Shown: positions 1 to 10,449 of the stretch, one piece after another
Position numbering within the stretch: the first letter of the stretch is position 1
Layout of the letters: every line of letters begins with the position of its first letter
Source of the DNA: Trichosanthes cucumerina
Taxonomy: Eukaryota > Streptophyta > Magnoliopsida > Cucurbitales > Cucurbitaceae
Assembly: GCA_036507285.1 (NCBI GenBank)
Contig: CM071844.1
Span: 13,957,898 to 14,021,897 of the forward strand
Length of the DNA: 64,000 bases
Direction of reading: 5' to 3'
Notes under the pieces: model-generated
Told to the model about the DNA's origin: nothing
Database searches by the model: none
The model's input: only the letters and a program-made list of their open reading frames with translations
Translations under genes and position numbers: made by a program

Positions 1-682
1 GAGTGGTTATATTCCATTATCACGTGCTGGCCTAGGGGTAACTCCCTATAGGGTGTGTTGGTTCGGACTTTCACTACTCTATGCCATCGTGTTGTGGCGT
101 GAGATTTGTATTCTCTCATAGCATCATCAATCAAGTTCCAGGATTGAAGGTAGAGCTCGAATTATTATTACAAGGGGACTCAGGATGAAGTGTCCCAGGA
201 AGAGAGACCTATTTGGGGTTAAGTTGTGTTATTTGATTTTGTTGAGATAGGTTTGGACGTAAGTATTCTGCTTGTTGGGTATCGTTATACTCACTCGTTT
301 GTTGCAGATAAAAGCTAGATTGTGTGGTGGATGACGATGGTAGCGACCTGGCGAGGCTGTGAGGATATTCTTTGATGTCTTTTAGATGATAGGGGGTTGT
401 TCTAGTACTTTGCGCTTCCATTGCATATGCTTAATGATAGGGGGTTGTTCTAGTACTTTATTTGTTATTAAGTTTCCTTGTCGTTTGACTTGTGGGATGC
501 TTAGGGTCTTGGTCCTCTTAAAAGTGGAGATAGTCTCTAAATTGTTTATTTTCTTAAAAGTGGGATACTACATTGTTTTTATTTATTTCCACAAGCTTTT
601 ATTTTAAATCATTAGAGGCCTCAAACCATGCATGTTACGTGAAGACTCTAGGATCAGGTCTTAGCGACTTAGGGTCTCTACA
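1..682 (+). mobile_element. Right part of hybrid LTR B/A, cut by window start
   Basis: Matches 26991-27672 and 53561-54242 almost base for base. The left portion is LTR B type. From about 565 onward it is the terminal segment of LTR A and ends in CTACA, where the other copies have TTACA. Directly after the LTR end the sequence AATTT TTGGTCC begins, the same right flank that follows the solo LTR A. A 49-bp local duplication lies at 386-458. Short ORFs here carry no recognisable domain. Confidence 0.75.
386..458 (+). repeat. Two-copy 49-bp direct repeat in LTR B
   Basis: The string GATAGGGGGTTGTTCTAGTA occurs twice, 49 bp apart. The same doublet is at 25580, 27376 and 53946. The first LTR B subunit of copy 2 has a single repeat at 52197, so the number varies between array members. 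Confidence 0.85.
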
Positions 683-1308
683 AATTTTTGGTCCATTTAA
701 AGTTCAAAAATTGTTCTCTTGCCCCCAAAAGTTCAAAATTAGTATTTTTGGCCAGAACCACCAAATAACCCAATTTCAACCAATGAATTAAATCCAATTT
801 AGCTCGAGAGTTAAATTTATCATGCCTTATTTAAGTCGGTCGTCACATTTTATATCTTCAGTTTTGAATTATTATTATGTGCAACATTTGTACAATTATT
901 TACATTGTGGTTATTTGTAACCAGTTAATTCGTAATCAATTTACTAATGTTACTTAGTTCTTATAATATTAATTATTAGCCAAAAAAAATAATGTCTCAC
1001 TTTACCTTTCATAACTATAAGAAAACTGCCTTATATTTTGTCGAAATTCTAAAAAATAATCAAAATAAGTTTATGTTCTTTAGATCAATGGGATTTTTGC
1101 CAAGACATCAACACGAATTAATAATTAATTGGGTGAGGTACAACATAGCGAAGCATATTTTGCACCTTTAGCATCAAATTAAGACACCCAACAATATTTA
1201 GATCCTCAATAGATTTGCAAAGTTTTAGCTTATTTGGAAATTTAGTCACTTCATTGCATTGGTAAGTATGTAGCTTTCAAACGCTTTTAACACCTCCATC
1301 ACAAGGAG
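683..1308. repeat. S block, copy 1 first instance
   Basis: Noncoding AT-rich block starting AATTTTTGGTCC and ending ATCACAAGGAG. The nine instances in the window differ mainly by small indels. Here it follows the hybrid LTR directly and is joined at about 1309 to the segment starting GGTTCTTCC. That junction differs from the other S blocks, where GATCTAAAG follows, so it marks a breakpoint of a local duplication. I see no coding potential. Confidence 0.85.
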
Positions 1309-1489
1309 AGGGTTCTTCCACGAATCCCTTTTGTCTTTCCAGATTTTTTTTTTAACTAATAAAACTTCAAAATAAAGAAGGAAAAGGAAAAAAGATATCT
1401 CCCTCTTTGAACACACGCAAATGAAGAGGAAGATTGAGAGTGGCACATTTTCGAACACGAAAGGCACGAATTAAGAACCTGTTGGGAAT
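1309..1489. repeat. Left flank segment of the LTR A insertion site
   Basis: A segment of about 180 bp starting GGTTCTTCCACG and running up to the target site GGGAATAATTT. The same segment occurs at 12256-12442, 28299-28488, 39696-39886 and 54871-55063. At 12443 and 39887 it is joined directly to S without an LTR. It is noncoding. Confidence 0.8.
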
Positions 1490-1494
1490 AATTT
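1490..1494. other. Target-site duplication AATTT, left of LTR A
   Basis: AATTT precedes TGTAACGCCC. In copies 2 and 3 the same five bases follow the LTR end, and in the empty paralogous sites AATTT occurs only once. The right-hand duplicate of copy 1 has been deleted. Confidence 0.85.
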
Positions 1495-3410
1495 TGTAAC
1501 GCCCATAAACCAGGTTTGTTCATTTTGATTTTTGGAGTTATGTTTTTTTTCCCTTTTTGGTGATGGTTTAAAAATCTAATTGTATAATAGGTTTGACTTG
1601 GTCTTAGGGTTTTTTTGTGATTAAAAGGAAGGGTAGGGGCATTTTAGTAATTTAACACCATTAGAGTTTTGAGAAGAGAGTTTTTTTGTCCTTTTAAGCA
1701 CGCTTATCGAGGCAGTCCCATCTCACCACTTTCCTCTTTCACAACAGCAGAAACCCTAGTCGCCGCATGACCTCGCCGTCACCGCCAGAGTCTCCCGCAC
1801 GCCGCGTCCGCCGGAGGAGTCCGTGCAGCGCCGATCGAGTCGTCCGCCTCACCGCGCTTCACGCCGCAAGTCGCCAGCCACCGCGTCGCACGCCTCCAAT
1901 AGCGAGTCGCCGCCTCCTTCGACGGCTGTCGCTCTGACCGTTGCCTCGCCGGTCGCAAAACCGTTGACTGCAGCCCCCGAGTCGTTCGCGCCGACCGTCA
2001 GACGAAGCCGTGCCGCCGCCGCGTAGATTCGCCTTGACGCGCCGCCACCCGGCGTGTCTGGCGCCGCCGCCGCCGATCTGCAGCTCGTCCACTGCTGCTT
2101 TGCCGCCGCCGCCATCTGCCTTGCACGCGCGCCGCCAACTCTCTCTCCTGCGCGTCGGTAATTTCCGATTTACTGGCGTGTCGCCGGATCCGTAGTGGTG
2201 AGTTTGCTACCGTTGCAAATTGTAGAATTTCTTTTTGGGTCTAGTTTAAGACTGAATTGGTTAACCCACGGTTGTGTTAGGTGTTCGTTGAGGTTGTGGA
2301 AAAATTACAGCGGAATCTAAGCGAGATATTCACTATCTCGTTTTTCTGTCAAGCGGAGGCTCAAGTTAGGACGTGTAGGAGGGGTTAAAGACTCATTTAT
2401 CAACCGAGGTTAAGGTAAGGGAACCCATACGAGATTTCAAATCTAGACTGGAAAACTTGCTGAAATGCTCATATGGTTTGGAATTCTGGATTTAAAGGCC
2501 ATGTTGGATTAAGTTTTGTCTCTTGTTATACATTGTGAATGTTATGATTGGGTTGGACTACCGACCATTCCAAAGCCATGATTGATAGATTATTGTCGTC
2601 CCTAAGGTTATGCATGTCGATTTAATGTATGTTAATGCCATGAGATTATTGTGTTTGAAATGTAATGATTTATGCAATTGGGGCCCTTATTATTGTCTTA
2701 CTCAAACACATTTATGAAGGCGTGTGGTGAAATTTTCTCAGTGATATTATTATATATTTTATGATTCTTGGAGTCGACCCATGTAGAGGCCATGTTTTGG
2801 GAGAAACTAGCTGTCCATCAGAGGCCGAAGAGGAAATTTAGTTTTAAATAAAAATGTTTGCAAAAGGAAATTTATCTTTAAATGAAAGTGTTTACGAAGG
2901 CCTGACAACTAAACTCCCAATAATGAATGAATGTATGAATAATGATATGTGAGTCTAAACGACTTAGGGTCGACCCAGAATGGAGGCCATGGAATAGGAT
3001 TTCCCACAAATAGCCGAAGAGAAAAGCCATGAATGTTTTTATGTGTTTTTGGGCCCATGTTTCTTGAGACCCCGGCTGTGGGGTCCCTTACTGAGTGTTA
3101 TGAACGTAATACTCACCCCTTTTTTTAAAAAAAAATGACAGGGAACGCTACATAAGCCATGGGATAGGAGGAGCGAGTTCCGCAAAGTTTTATGTCTCAA
3201 GTTTTCAGTCATTTGTTTCTTCTTTTTTTTGATTAAACATTCTTTCTTATGTTCATTCTTTAAATTATATTTAGGGAGGCCAGACCGAGTTTGATTTTCG
3301 TATTAAAATAATGTTGTTTTCATTTTCCTTATTTAATTGGGATCCCAAATAAAATAACTACATTGTTTTTATTTATTTCCACAAGCTTTTATTTTAAATC
3401 ATTAGAGGCC
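1495..3410 (+). mobile_element. Solo LTR A, right end deleted
   Basis: Begins TGTAACGCCCATAAACC, a TG start. The full-length versions in copies 2 and 3 end AGGGTCTTTACA. There is no gag, pol or second LTR within it, so it is a solo LTR of a Ty3/gypsy-type element. This copy stops at GAGGCC (3410) and resumes inside the S block, because a deletion of about 208 bp removed the LTR end, the right target duplication and the start of S. A GC-rich tract of about 400 bp lies at 1760-2170, and the surrounding sequence is AT-rich. Orientation is inferred from the terminal TTACA, which in the antisense element near 22138 lies next to the primer-binding site. Confidence 0.8.
1760..2175. other. GC-rich CCG/CGC tract inside LTR A
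   Basis: Dense CCG, CGC and GCC triplets. The overlapping ORFs on both strands are by-products of GC richness: they are not conserved between the three copies, and reading frames shift repeatedly. Compare 28770-29190 and 55330-55730, which differ far more than the sequences on either side. A transcribed untranslated region of the LTR is possible, but I cannot show it. Confidence 0.7.
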
Positions 3411-3839
3411 TGATTTAAGTCGGTCGTCACATTTTATATCTTCAGTTTTGAATTATTATTATGTGCAACATTTGTACAATTATTTACATTGTTGTTATTT
3501 GTAACCAGTTAAATTGTAATCAATTTACTAATGTTACTTAGTTCTTATAATATTAATTATTAGCCAAAAAAAATAATGTCTCACTTTACCTTTCATAACT
3601 CTAAGAAAACTGCCTTATATTTTGTCGAAATTCTAAAAAATAATCAAAATAAGTTTATGTTCTTTAGATCAATGGGAATTTTTGCCAAAACATCAACACG
3701 AATTAATAATTAATTGGGTGAGGTACAACATAGCGAAGCATATTTTGCACCTTTAGCATCAAATTAAGACACCCAACAATATTTAGATCCTCAGTAGATT
3801 TGCAAAGTTTTCAAACGCTTCTAACACCAGCATCACAAG
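3411..3839. repeat. S block, second instance, twice deleted
   Basis: Starts at GATTTAAGTCGG instead of AATTTTTGG because of the deletion fusing it to LTR A. A second internal loss of about 60 bp joins GCAAAGTTTT to CAAACGCTTC, compared with 31172-31240 in copy 2. The right edge is also shortened: the GGAGATCTAAAG region is missing. Confidence 0.85.
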
Positions 3840-5464
3840 TAGAAAATGTTTAGTTTTTAGTTTTTTAAAATTAAATTTATTTTTCCTAATTTTTCTATGA
3901 CGGGTTTCATCTTTCTTAATGAAACATTTGAATTTTTAGCTAAATTTTAAAAATAAAAATCAATTTTTAAAAACTATTTTAATTTTCAAAATAGGGGTTT
4001 TAAAATATAGGTTAAAAGTAGACAATTAAATAGGAAACTCATAGGTAGAAGTACAAAGAGAAAAGCTTCGAGAATTTTCTTATTTTTTTATGGGGCAACT
4101 AGAAGAATGATTAAATATTGATAGTTTTTACTGAAAAATAATTAAAAATGTTTATTTTTGAAAAAATGTCTAAATATTTTTTGACATTATTTATATTACA
4201 TTTTTTTAAATTTGTGACTAAAATACCCTACCTACACTTTCTACTCCTAATTAAATAAAAGCGGCGGAAGAGATTTTGTAGTTAACAAAATAACAAATTT
4301 GAATCAAATCTAAACTAATTAAGTGAACATTATTTAAATAAAATAACTAAATTTTTAATTTTTTAGAACAATGGATAAGTTACATAAATGAACGCAATGA
4401 TTTAAATGACGAGCTAAACACGATTGTATTTGTTGTTATTTCTGTTTTAAAAAATCGAATGTGTTCGATCAATTTCTTCATTCCATGCAACTTCTTCTCT
4501 GAATTTCTATGGAAACAAGTTTCTCAAAAAGGGGCTATTTATATAAACAATAAAATATTTTGTGTTACTTAGCAATTATCTAATTCTTTTCTAGCAACAT
4601 TGAAGTCATGACGTTCTCTTTACTTTGATTTGCTCAAGATTTGAAATATCTGGGGGTATGTTTGGATTAAGTGTAAAAAAAAAATATTTTTTGAAAATGG
4701 ATTTTCTTTTAAACATATTTAATAAAAACCATTTAAAAGAAACTAGTTCATATGCTTGGTTTTTAGTTGCCTGAGCGAGTAGCCACATTCCAGCACAGCA
4801 TATATATGTTTTTAGTTACTCTGTTCAGAATTTCAAAGGTTTATAAATATAATCTCTTTTCAAAAAGCTTTGTAACAACCTCTTCCGTAAATGCTATAAT
4901 AAAATAAAATAAATAATCTTAATAAATAAATATACATGTCTTTGTCAAATTATATACCCAATGGGCTTAGGATTAATTTATATACCCAATGGGGTTAGGT
5001 TTTATTGTGTTAATAATTATATATATATATATATATATAAGAGAAAGTAGAAAATGATTATGATTTAGACTTTTGGTGCCATACTTTTACGAAAGATCAA
5101 TACGTAGAAAAGGAGATCTCAAAATAAGAGTGGGTTTTTCAGTAACAAGAGAGGTGAGACCATCGACATCCGAGCATCTGATTTATTCTTCTTCTTCTTC
5201 TGTCTGTTTTTCTGGTTTCTTTTATTATGGTTTTCATTCTTTTTGCAATAAAGAAACTGTTTCTGAGTTTGGTTATAATATGGTTTCTATTCTTTCTTTC
5301 TTCTTCTTTTTTTTTTTTTAATTATGGGTTTCCGTTGGAGAAAAGGAAAACCATATTACCATAAAATATTCCAAAATTTAATCAATATTTTCATACTCTT
5401 TTTTAGTAATTTTTTCTTTTAATATCCTCTTAATTAGTTTCTTCTCATTTTCTCTTTCCAACAG
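3840..5464. other. AT-rich noncoding region with minisatellite and AT microsatellite
   Basis: No coding region that I can support. The left part (about 3840-4260) is a degenerate form of the segment seen intact at 62646-64000, with about 890 bp missing at AAGTA (4049-4053). Two 25-bp minisatellite units lie at 4948-4999, followed by an (AT)n run at 5018-5039. The last 300 bp are pyrimidine-rich and end TTTCCAACAG, like the end of a plant intron. A short minus-strand ORF at 4606-4788 is conserved only because the DNA is conserved. Confidence 0.6.
4948..5039. repeat. TATACCCAATGGG minisatellite plus (AT)n microsatellite
   Basis: Two units containing TATACCCAATGGG, then a TTTTATTGTG spacer and an alternating AT run. 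In copy 3 the minisatellite has three units and in copy 2 the AT run is longer, so both are length-variable in the array. Confidence 0.85.
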
Positions 5465-5830
5465 ATAATGAAGATGGTGCACATAAAACGTAGAAATTTG
5501 GCTTCTCCTCCTCCAAGCAATAAACTTCTTCCAAGAAAAACTGTTACCATCTTCAAACGGTCATCCACCACTCTCCAAACCCACAAAGTTAAGTCATCCC
5601 AATTTAAAACTCCACCACCACTTTTTTCCAATTCTGACGTGGTTCTTCAGTCTCTTGTTCCAAAGATACAAGAACAAAGACAACTTACCAGAGAAGTTGT
5701 AGAAAATGTAAAGCAAACAATTGATTTGAACGAGAATCTTGATTCTATGAGAGAGATTGAAAAACTAATTGGACAAGATGACATTAAATGTAATTTTTGT
5801 CTAATTAATGACTATTTTGGGAGGAGTTAA
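5465..5830 (+). CDS. 120-codon ORF of unknown function behind a splice-acceptor-like site
   Basis: I do not recognise this protein. The ATG at 5468 follows TTTCCAACAG and a long pyrimidine-rich stretch, so it looks like the start of an exon after an intron rather than a simple first exon. A possible donor is AGAG/GTGAGA near 5150. The product is basic and proline/serine-rich at the N-terminus (residues 5-60, including KRRN and KTPPPLF). It then becomes hydrophilic and helix-prone (residues 65-105, TREVVENVKQTIDLNENL). A GT near the 3' end and a pyrimidine tract plus ATCAG at 5928 may mark another intron, but the joined frame hits a stop. The copy at 32945 differs at one residue (Val to Ala), and the copy at 59354 is frameshifted. 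This could be a host gene exon captured in the repeat. There is no sign of expression in the sequence. Confidence 0.4.
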   Translation: MMKMVHIKRRNLASPPPSNKLLPRKTVTIFKRSSTTLQTHKVKSSQFKTPPPLFSNSDVVLQSLVPKIQEQRQLTREVVENVKQTIDLNENLDSMREIEKLIGQDDIKCNFCLINDYFGRS

Positions 5831-8800
5831 ATGATGAGGATGCCAAGATTTTGCCAACATAATTGGCATGATCGAATGCATTTACTGATTTCTCATCACC
5901 AAAATTTTCTATTTTCTTTTCTTCTCTATCAGGACCAACACAGCTAATTTCGAGGGAAAACGAGATCAAGATCAGGTTGGACCGCTTTCATTCACACATA
6001 AAAGTACTTTTAAATTTTTATTTATATTTTTTTCAACGCTGCAAAAGTAATGTCTGCTAAAATTTTGGTCCAAGGCCTCAAGTTTCCGTGAACCACTCGA
6101 TTTTGACTCGATTAGATATTTCTATTATGTTAATTAGATTTTTCATTAAAAATTCTTTTTAGATTTTTCATTCTTTAGCAGCTTTTCGAAAACATTTTTG
6201 TCCCATCTTAGGCTTAAGCATGCATGTCTGAAATTTTTTGAATGCAAGTTGATTGATTAGGATAGCCTAAAAAGTAATCTAAGTAATTTTTTTTGCAATA
6301 AAATAACTTCTGAAGCATATCCTGAAGTGAGTATATCTGAATTGCGTCTTTAACTTCCTTGCAACACATGAGCACATAACTGACTTTCTATTATGTTCGA
6401 ACACTAGGATGTTTTTGTTGGGTCTAAAGATTGTTGTCACCCCGATAGGCTTAGGAACTAATCAAGAGTTGAATGACATGAAAGTGAGTGATTGAAATTT
6501 GTTTAAAAATAAGAATACATTTTATAAATAATGTGTGATTCATGTGTGGAGATCAAAAGAGCTACCTCCATTGTGATCGCTTAGGCCATCCATTGAGCGA
6601 GTGCTCTGGATAAGGGTCCCTACAATGGAAGTGTGAAAGCTAGGATCTTTGAAAGAAGAAAAAAACAAGATAAATTTGGGGTTAGTAACCCTTGTGAAAA
6701 AGAAAAACTTCGGGGTTAGTAACCCTTGTGAAAAAGATAAGAGTGGGGTTAGTAACCCTTGTAAAAAATAAAAAATAAAAATGCTTAAGTAGATTGCTCT
6801 CTATAGTGTGATGAGACTTGAAATTGGAACTTATAGCCAGTGTAGGGGGAAAACAAAGGAGGATCTTGGTAAAAGTATCTAAAATCAGTAGAAAATAATA
6901 GAAAAGAAGTTAAACACACACACACAAGGAATGTATTATATGAAATTCAAATTGCTTAAGGAAGGATATGTTAAGATTTTATTTTATTGTTTCATTATTA
7001 TAATTAGAAAACTAAGGCTTGAACCATGAATCTTGTATTTTAAAATTTTGTTAAGAGATTGTTTTAAGGTTTTGTTTTGTTAGAGGACTATCAAAATTAT
7101 GAGTTTGGGGTATTTGATAGTGGATAAAATAATGCTACTATCCAACTTAGTTTTATGCTAGTTTTGCTATGAATTTGTGTACTTTCATGTGTTTTTATGT
7201 TGATTTCTCGAAACCGAGCAATTGGAGCAAGATGCGATATATGAAAAGGAATTGAGGAATCTTTAAGCATCCGAATGTTGAAGAAAAGAAATCAAGAATT
7301 TGGACTCGAAGCTATAGCATTACAACACCATATTAAAATCCTTCTCACGTTGAACGTAGTGATCAAAATAAAAATGAAGATGGAGGAATCTTTTGTAATA
7401 TGCTGATGATAGCTTTCATTCACATAAAAGTATTTAGTTTCAAAATGCCTTGTAATTTCTTTTGCGTTGAACTCTTGGAGTATAATTTTTTGGTTAAAAA
7501 TAATGAAAATGGATCAATATTTGGATGGCCTAATTTTACTGGGAGATCTTCAGATGCTTTTATTTTTTATTTATTTATTTGTTTTTTGATAACTGCTTGC
7601 TTCTCAAGTTCTAGATTCTCGCCAATAATGGAACTTGAAACTTTGGGATTAAAATCATAACTTTAGAAAATAAAAACTTTTAAGTTAAATCTAAAAATGT
7701 AATTTACTGATCTTTTATGTATAATTAAGTTTTATCTTTGTCAATTATTTTAAGATTTTTTATTCTTCAACAAACTTTTCAAAGTATTTTTATACGAAGT
7801 CTTGGAGTAACAATTTTTAATAAAAGAAAATTTTAAATATTTTCTAAACTAATGTTTGTACTACATTCTCAATAAAACTAATCTTTTTACTAATCTTTAA
7901 AACCATGTAACGAAAAAATTCTAATTTAGAACGGTACATGCATGTATAAAAGTCTTCATTTCCCTTTCTATTATGATGAACTCACCACCATCTTCATGTT
8001 CTTATTTTTTTTTTTTTTGTTTCTTGTTTTCTATTTTCCGTATTTTAATAATAACAAAAAGAATTATATGTTTCATAACTATTTATGTTTCTTGTTTCTA
8101 CTTAAAATATAAACAAAAGCTTGATTGTTAACTATTTATGGTTTCTTGTTATTGTTTTTTTCCTTCTTTTTTATGGTTTAAAAGAATTTAGTTATATAAT
8201 ATAAAAGTATATAACATGGATTAAAACATATAAAAAATGTATACTCTTTAACACCCATATTTTTCGATGCAAAATTAAAAAACAATAATAAAATTGTAGA
8301 AATAAATAATAAAATTTCTTTATCATTCAAATGTCGTCCAAATTTGATCTACAATGTTTGAAATTAAAGTAAAATAGCAGGTTATTTTATCTAGTTGTTG
8401 AAATACAAGGCAAAAGATGAGCGCTCCTTGACAAATAAACCAAAAAACTATTTTAGTATTTTAAGGAACATTTAAATATAAAAGAAAACATAATAGAGAG
8501 AAACTATTCTTTGTAGTTAATTCTGAACTTCAGCCCCAATTTTCGAAACATTTTTCAAAAACTAGAAATAAGAAACGAGATTGATTATCAAACAAGTTTA
8601 TTTCTTATAAAATGAGAAACTGGAACAAGAAAACAAAAAATAAGAACATTATCAAACAAGCTAAAAAATAACTACGTTTAGTTATGCATGAGAATAATGC
8701 CATTAGAATTGTTTATAAATAAATAATATTTATGTTGTATTTTTGTAATTAATCTCAACAATTTTATTATATTAGTTAATTTTAAGTAATTAATTAATTG

Positions 8801-8994
8801 TTAGTTTATTTTTATTCAGTCGTATTATTAAATTAAAACCCACCGTATTGAATGGATTAAGATCCTTTGCATACTTATAGTGAAGAGGCCTGGAAAAGAC
8901 TTTTTTGCACCATTTAAATTAAAACCTCCAAACAAACAAGAGATTTAAAAGTCCAAGAGAATTGAATAAAAAACACCTTGTTGAAGAGACTCAT
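5831..8994. other. AT-rich noncoding region
   Basis: No supported gene. It contains a three-unit palindromic minisatellite at 6678-6760, a short CA run near 6912 and long T- and A-rich stretches. An 86-codon ORF at 7400-7660 lacks a standard start and any domain, and its shortened frame in copy 3 (61292) argues against function. The right end abuts the first Ty3 LTR at 8995. Confidence 0.6.
6678..6760. repeat. Palindromic minisatellite, three units
   Basis: GGGGTTAGTAACCC occurs at 6678, 6712 and 6745, that is 34 and 33 bp apart, separated by CTTGTGAAAAAG-type spacers. Each core GGGTTA-G-TAACCC is an inverted repeat with a one-base centre. The same array is at 34154-34234 and 60569-60649. 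Confidence 0.9.
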
Positions 8995-9436
8995 TGTTGA
9001 ATGAGAAATTTCAGTGAATCACAAATTGTCACATCATTAATTTAAATTAATGATAAAGTAAATTTTAAATCAATTATAAATTTACACGTATCCTAAAATT
9101 AAATTAAAAGACATGAAAAATCTTCAAATTAAATAATGCCACATGTCCAGTATTAAAAATGGATTGGACTCAATTTAAATAATCCAAACAAATTAAAAAA
9201 AAAATAATTGGATGGGATTAAGTCCAAATAAGACTAAGCCCAAGAGTTGGACCCAAAGTCCACTGTGCCCAAGCCCGTATCCCAGTCCATCGACTCTATA
9301 AGTAGAGAGACCACCCTCCATTTGGAGATATTTAGAAGAGTCGAATCTTAAATCTCGGCTTAGTTAGAAAATTCGAGTCTTCCAAAGTTCATTCAGAAGA
9401 TTCAACGATTTAAAAGCTTCCACAAATTGATCGTCT
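8995..9436 (+). mobile_element. Ty3 LTR 1, interrupted by CACTA terminus
   Basis: Begins TGTTGAATGAG after CTCAT, the TG start of an LTR. It aligns with the truncated LTR ending at 14418 through the U3-like region, the TATA box and the GATTCAACGA segment. It stops at GATCGTCT where the CACTA sequence begins. The missing 3' part can be seen in LTR 2 (14223-14418). Confidence 0.75.
9297..9304 (+). promoter_or_regulatory. TATA box of Ty3 LTR 1
   Basis: TATAAGTA, in the position where LTR 2 has TATAAATA (14020). The preceding CATCGACTC reads CATCAGACTC in copy 2. Confidence 0.5.
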
Positions 9437-10449
9437 CACTACAGGAAAAAAAGTCTTCAATAGCTTCAAAAAAATGTTGTAATAGGCCTTTTATAGCTTT
9501 TTCTGCAGAGTCATGACAACCCAAGCTATTAAAAGTCTGGGACTTTTAACAACATTTTATAAAAGCTGTAAAAGACTAGACTTTTTACAGCATTTTATAA
9601 AAACTACAAAAATTAGACTTTTTACAATATTTTATAAAGGTTATAAAAAATGTTATATCAAAAGTCTTTTAATAGCATAATTTCCTCTTTTTAATCAATG
9701 ATAGCATTTTATAAATGCTATAATAATATTGTAGTAATCTACGATAGCATTTTAACAATTATAGCATTTATTTGTAGTTATTTTTTTAACTTAAATTAAA
9801 GCTATAATATACTCTTGAATTGTAAAATTTTTGCTATTGTTGTAACTTTGATGGCTTTAAAATTATTCATGATGTTATTATTCATGTTTCTTACCTTAGT
9901 TCAAATTAGAAGTAAAATAATAAATAAATGATCTACAATATTAGTTACATAATGAATTTATGTGTCATGAATCCAAGCAAATTACATTTCATTCAAGGTT
10001 TACATTATCCCACTTAAATTGATACAAAACATAACAATCTATTGTTCATAAAATAAATATAGTAATGAACATCAATTTTGAGATGATACTAAATATAAAT
10101 TTGTCAAATACTATTCATTAAATTACAAAATGTTTCACTAATCAATATCAAAATATATAACTCTCGAGCTAGTTGTTTTTGTGGCCAAGAACTTCCCATG
10201 ATATTCTGTCATCAACCTACAAAAAAAAATATCAAGAAAGAAATAAAGAAGAATATTTACTCAAATAAAATAATTATTAAACAAATTAATAATTTTAAAT
10301 AATAGTACATAAATGTACATAGTGATTAAAACTTCGTCAAAAGGCCATGCAACTGTACTACCAATAACACTAAGCTAACTCCCCCAAATGTTAACCTAAT
10401 CTAAGGAACGCCACTAAAACTAACAACCTATATGCTTCAAAAATTTCAA
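9437..10449. mobile_element. CACTA transposon terminal fragment
   Basis: Starts CACTACAGGAAAAAAA, a good match to the CACTA terminal inverted repeat of plant En/Spm-type elements. The next 350 bp are full of subterminal motifs such as ATAGCATTTT and their complements, as in that superfamily. The other terminus is missing, and the fragment ends at about 10449, fused to an internal Ty3 pol segment. On the minus strand, after an AG acceptor-like site, a short frame ending at 10169 reads DDRISWEVLGHKNN. It could be the last exon of a transposase, but that is weak. Confidence 0.75.

Noticed and set aside
1823..2195. Overlapping Arg/Pro/Ala-rich ORFs on both strands, with similar ones at 28670-29235 and 55341-55776
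   Set aside because: They result from GC-rich triplets lacking stops. Frames and residues are not conserved among the three copies, and the region is inside an LTR.
1495..3410. LTR A as a complete retrotransposon
   Set aside because: No primer-binding site, gag, pol or second LTR. Target duplications sit directly at its ends in copies 2 and 3.
4606..4788. Minus-strand 60-codon ORF conserved exactly in three units
   Set aside because: Conservation equals that of the noncoding flanks. There is no domain, and it is largely poly-Lys/Phe from A/T runs.
4640..4790. Possible MITE suggested by the GGGGGTATGTTTGGATTAAG string
   Set aside because: I could not find a matching terminal inverted repeat or target duplication.
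6678..6760. Interstitial telomere repeat
   Set aside because: The plant telomere unit is TTTAGGG in direct tandem. Here only halves of a palindrome resemble it, at 33-34 bp spacing.
6678..6760. CRISPR-like array (short palindromic repeats with spacers)
   Set aside because: The spacers are near-identical copies of each other, there are only three units, and the context is a plant nuclear repeat.
7400..7660. 86-codon hydrophobic ORF present in each unit
   Set aside because: No standard ATG at its beginning, AT-rich composition, a shortened frame at 61292 and no recognisable domain.
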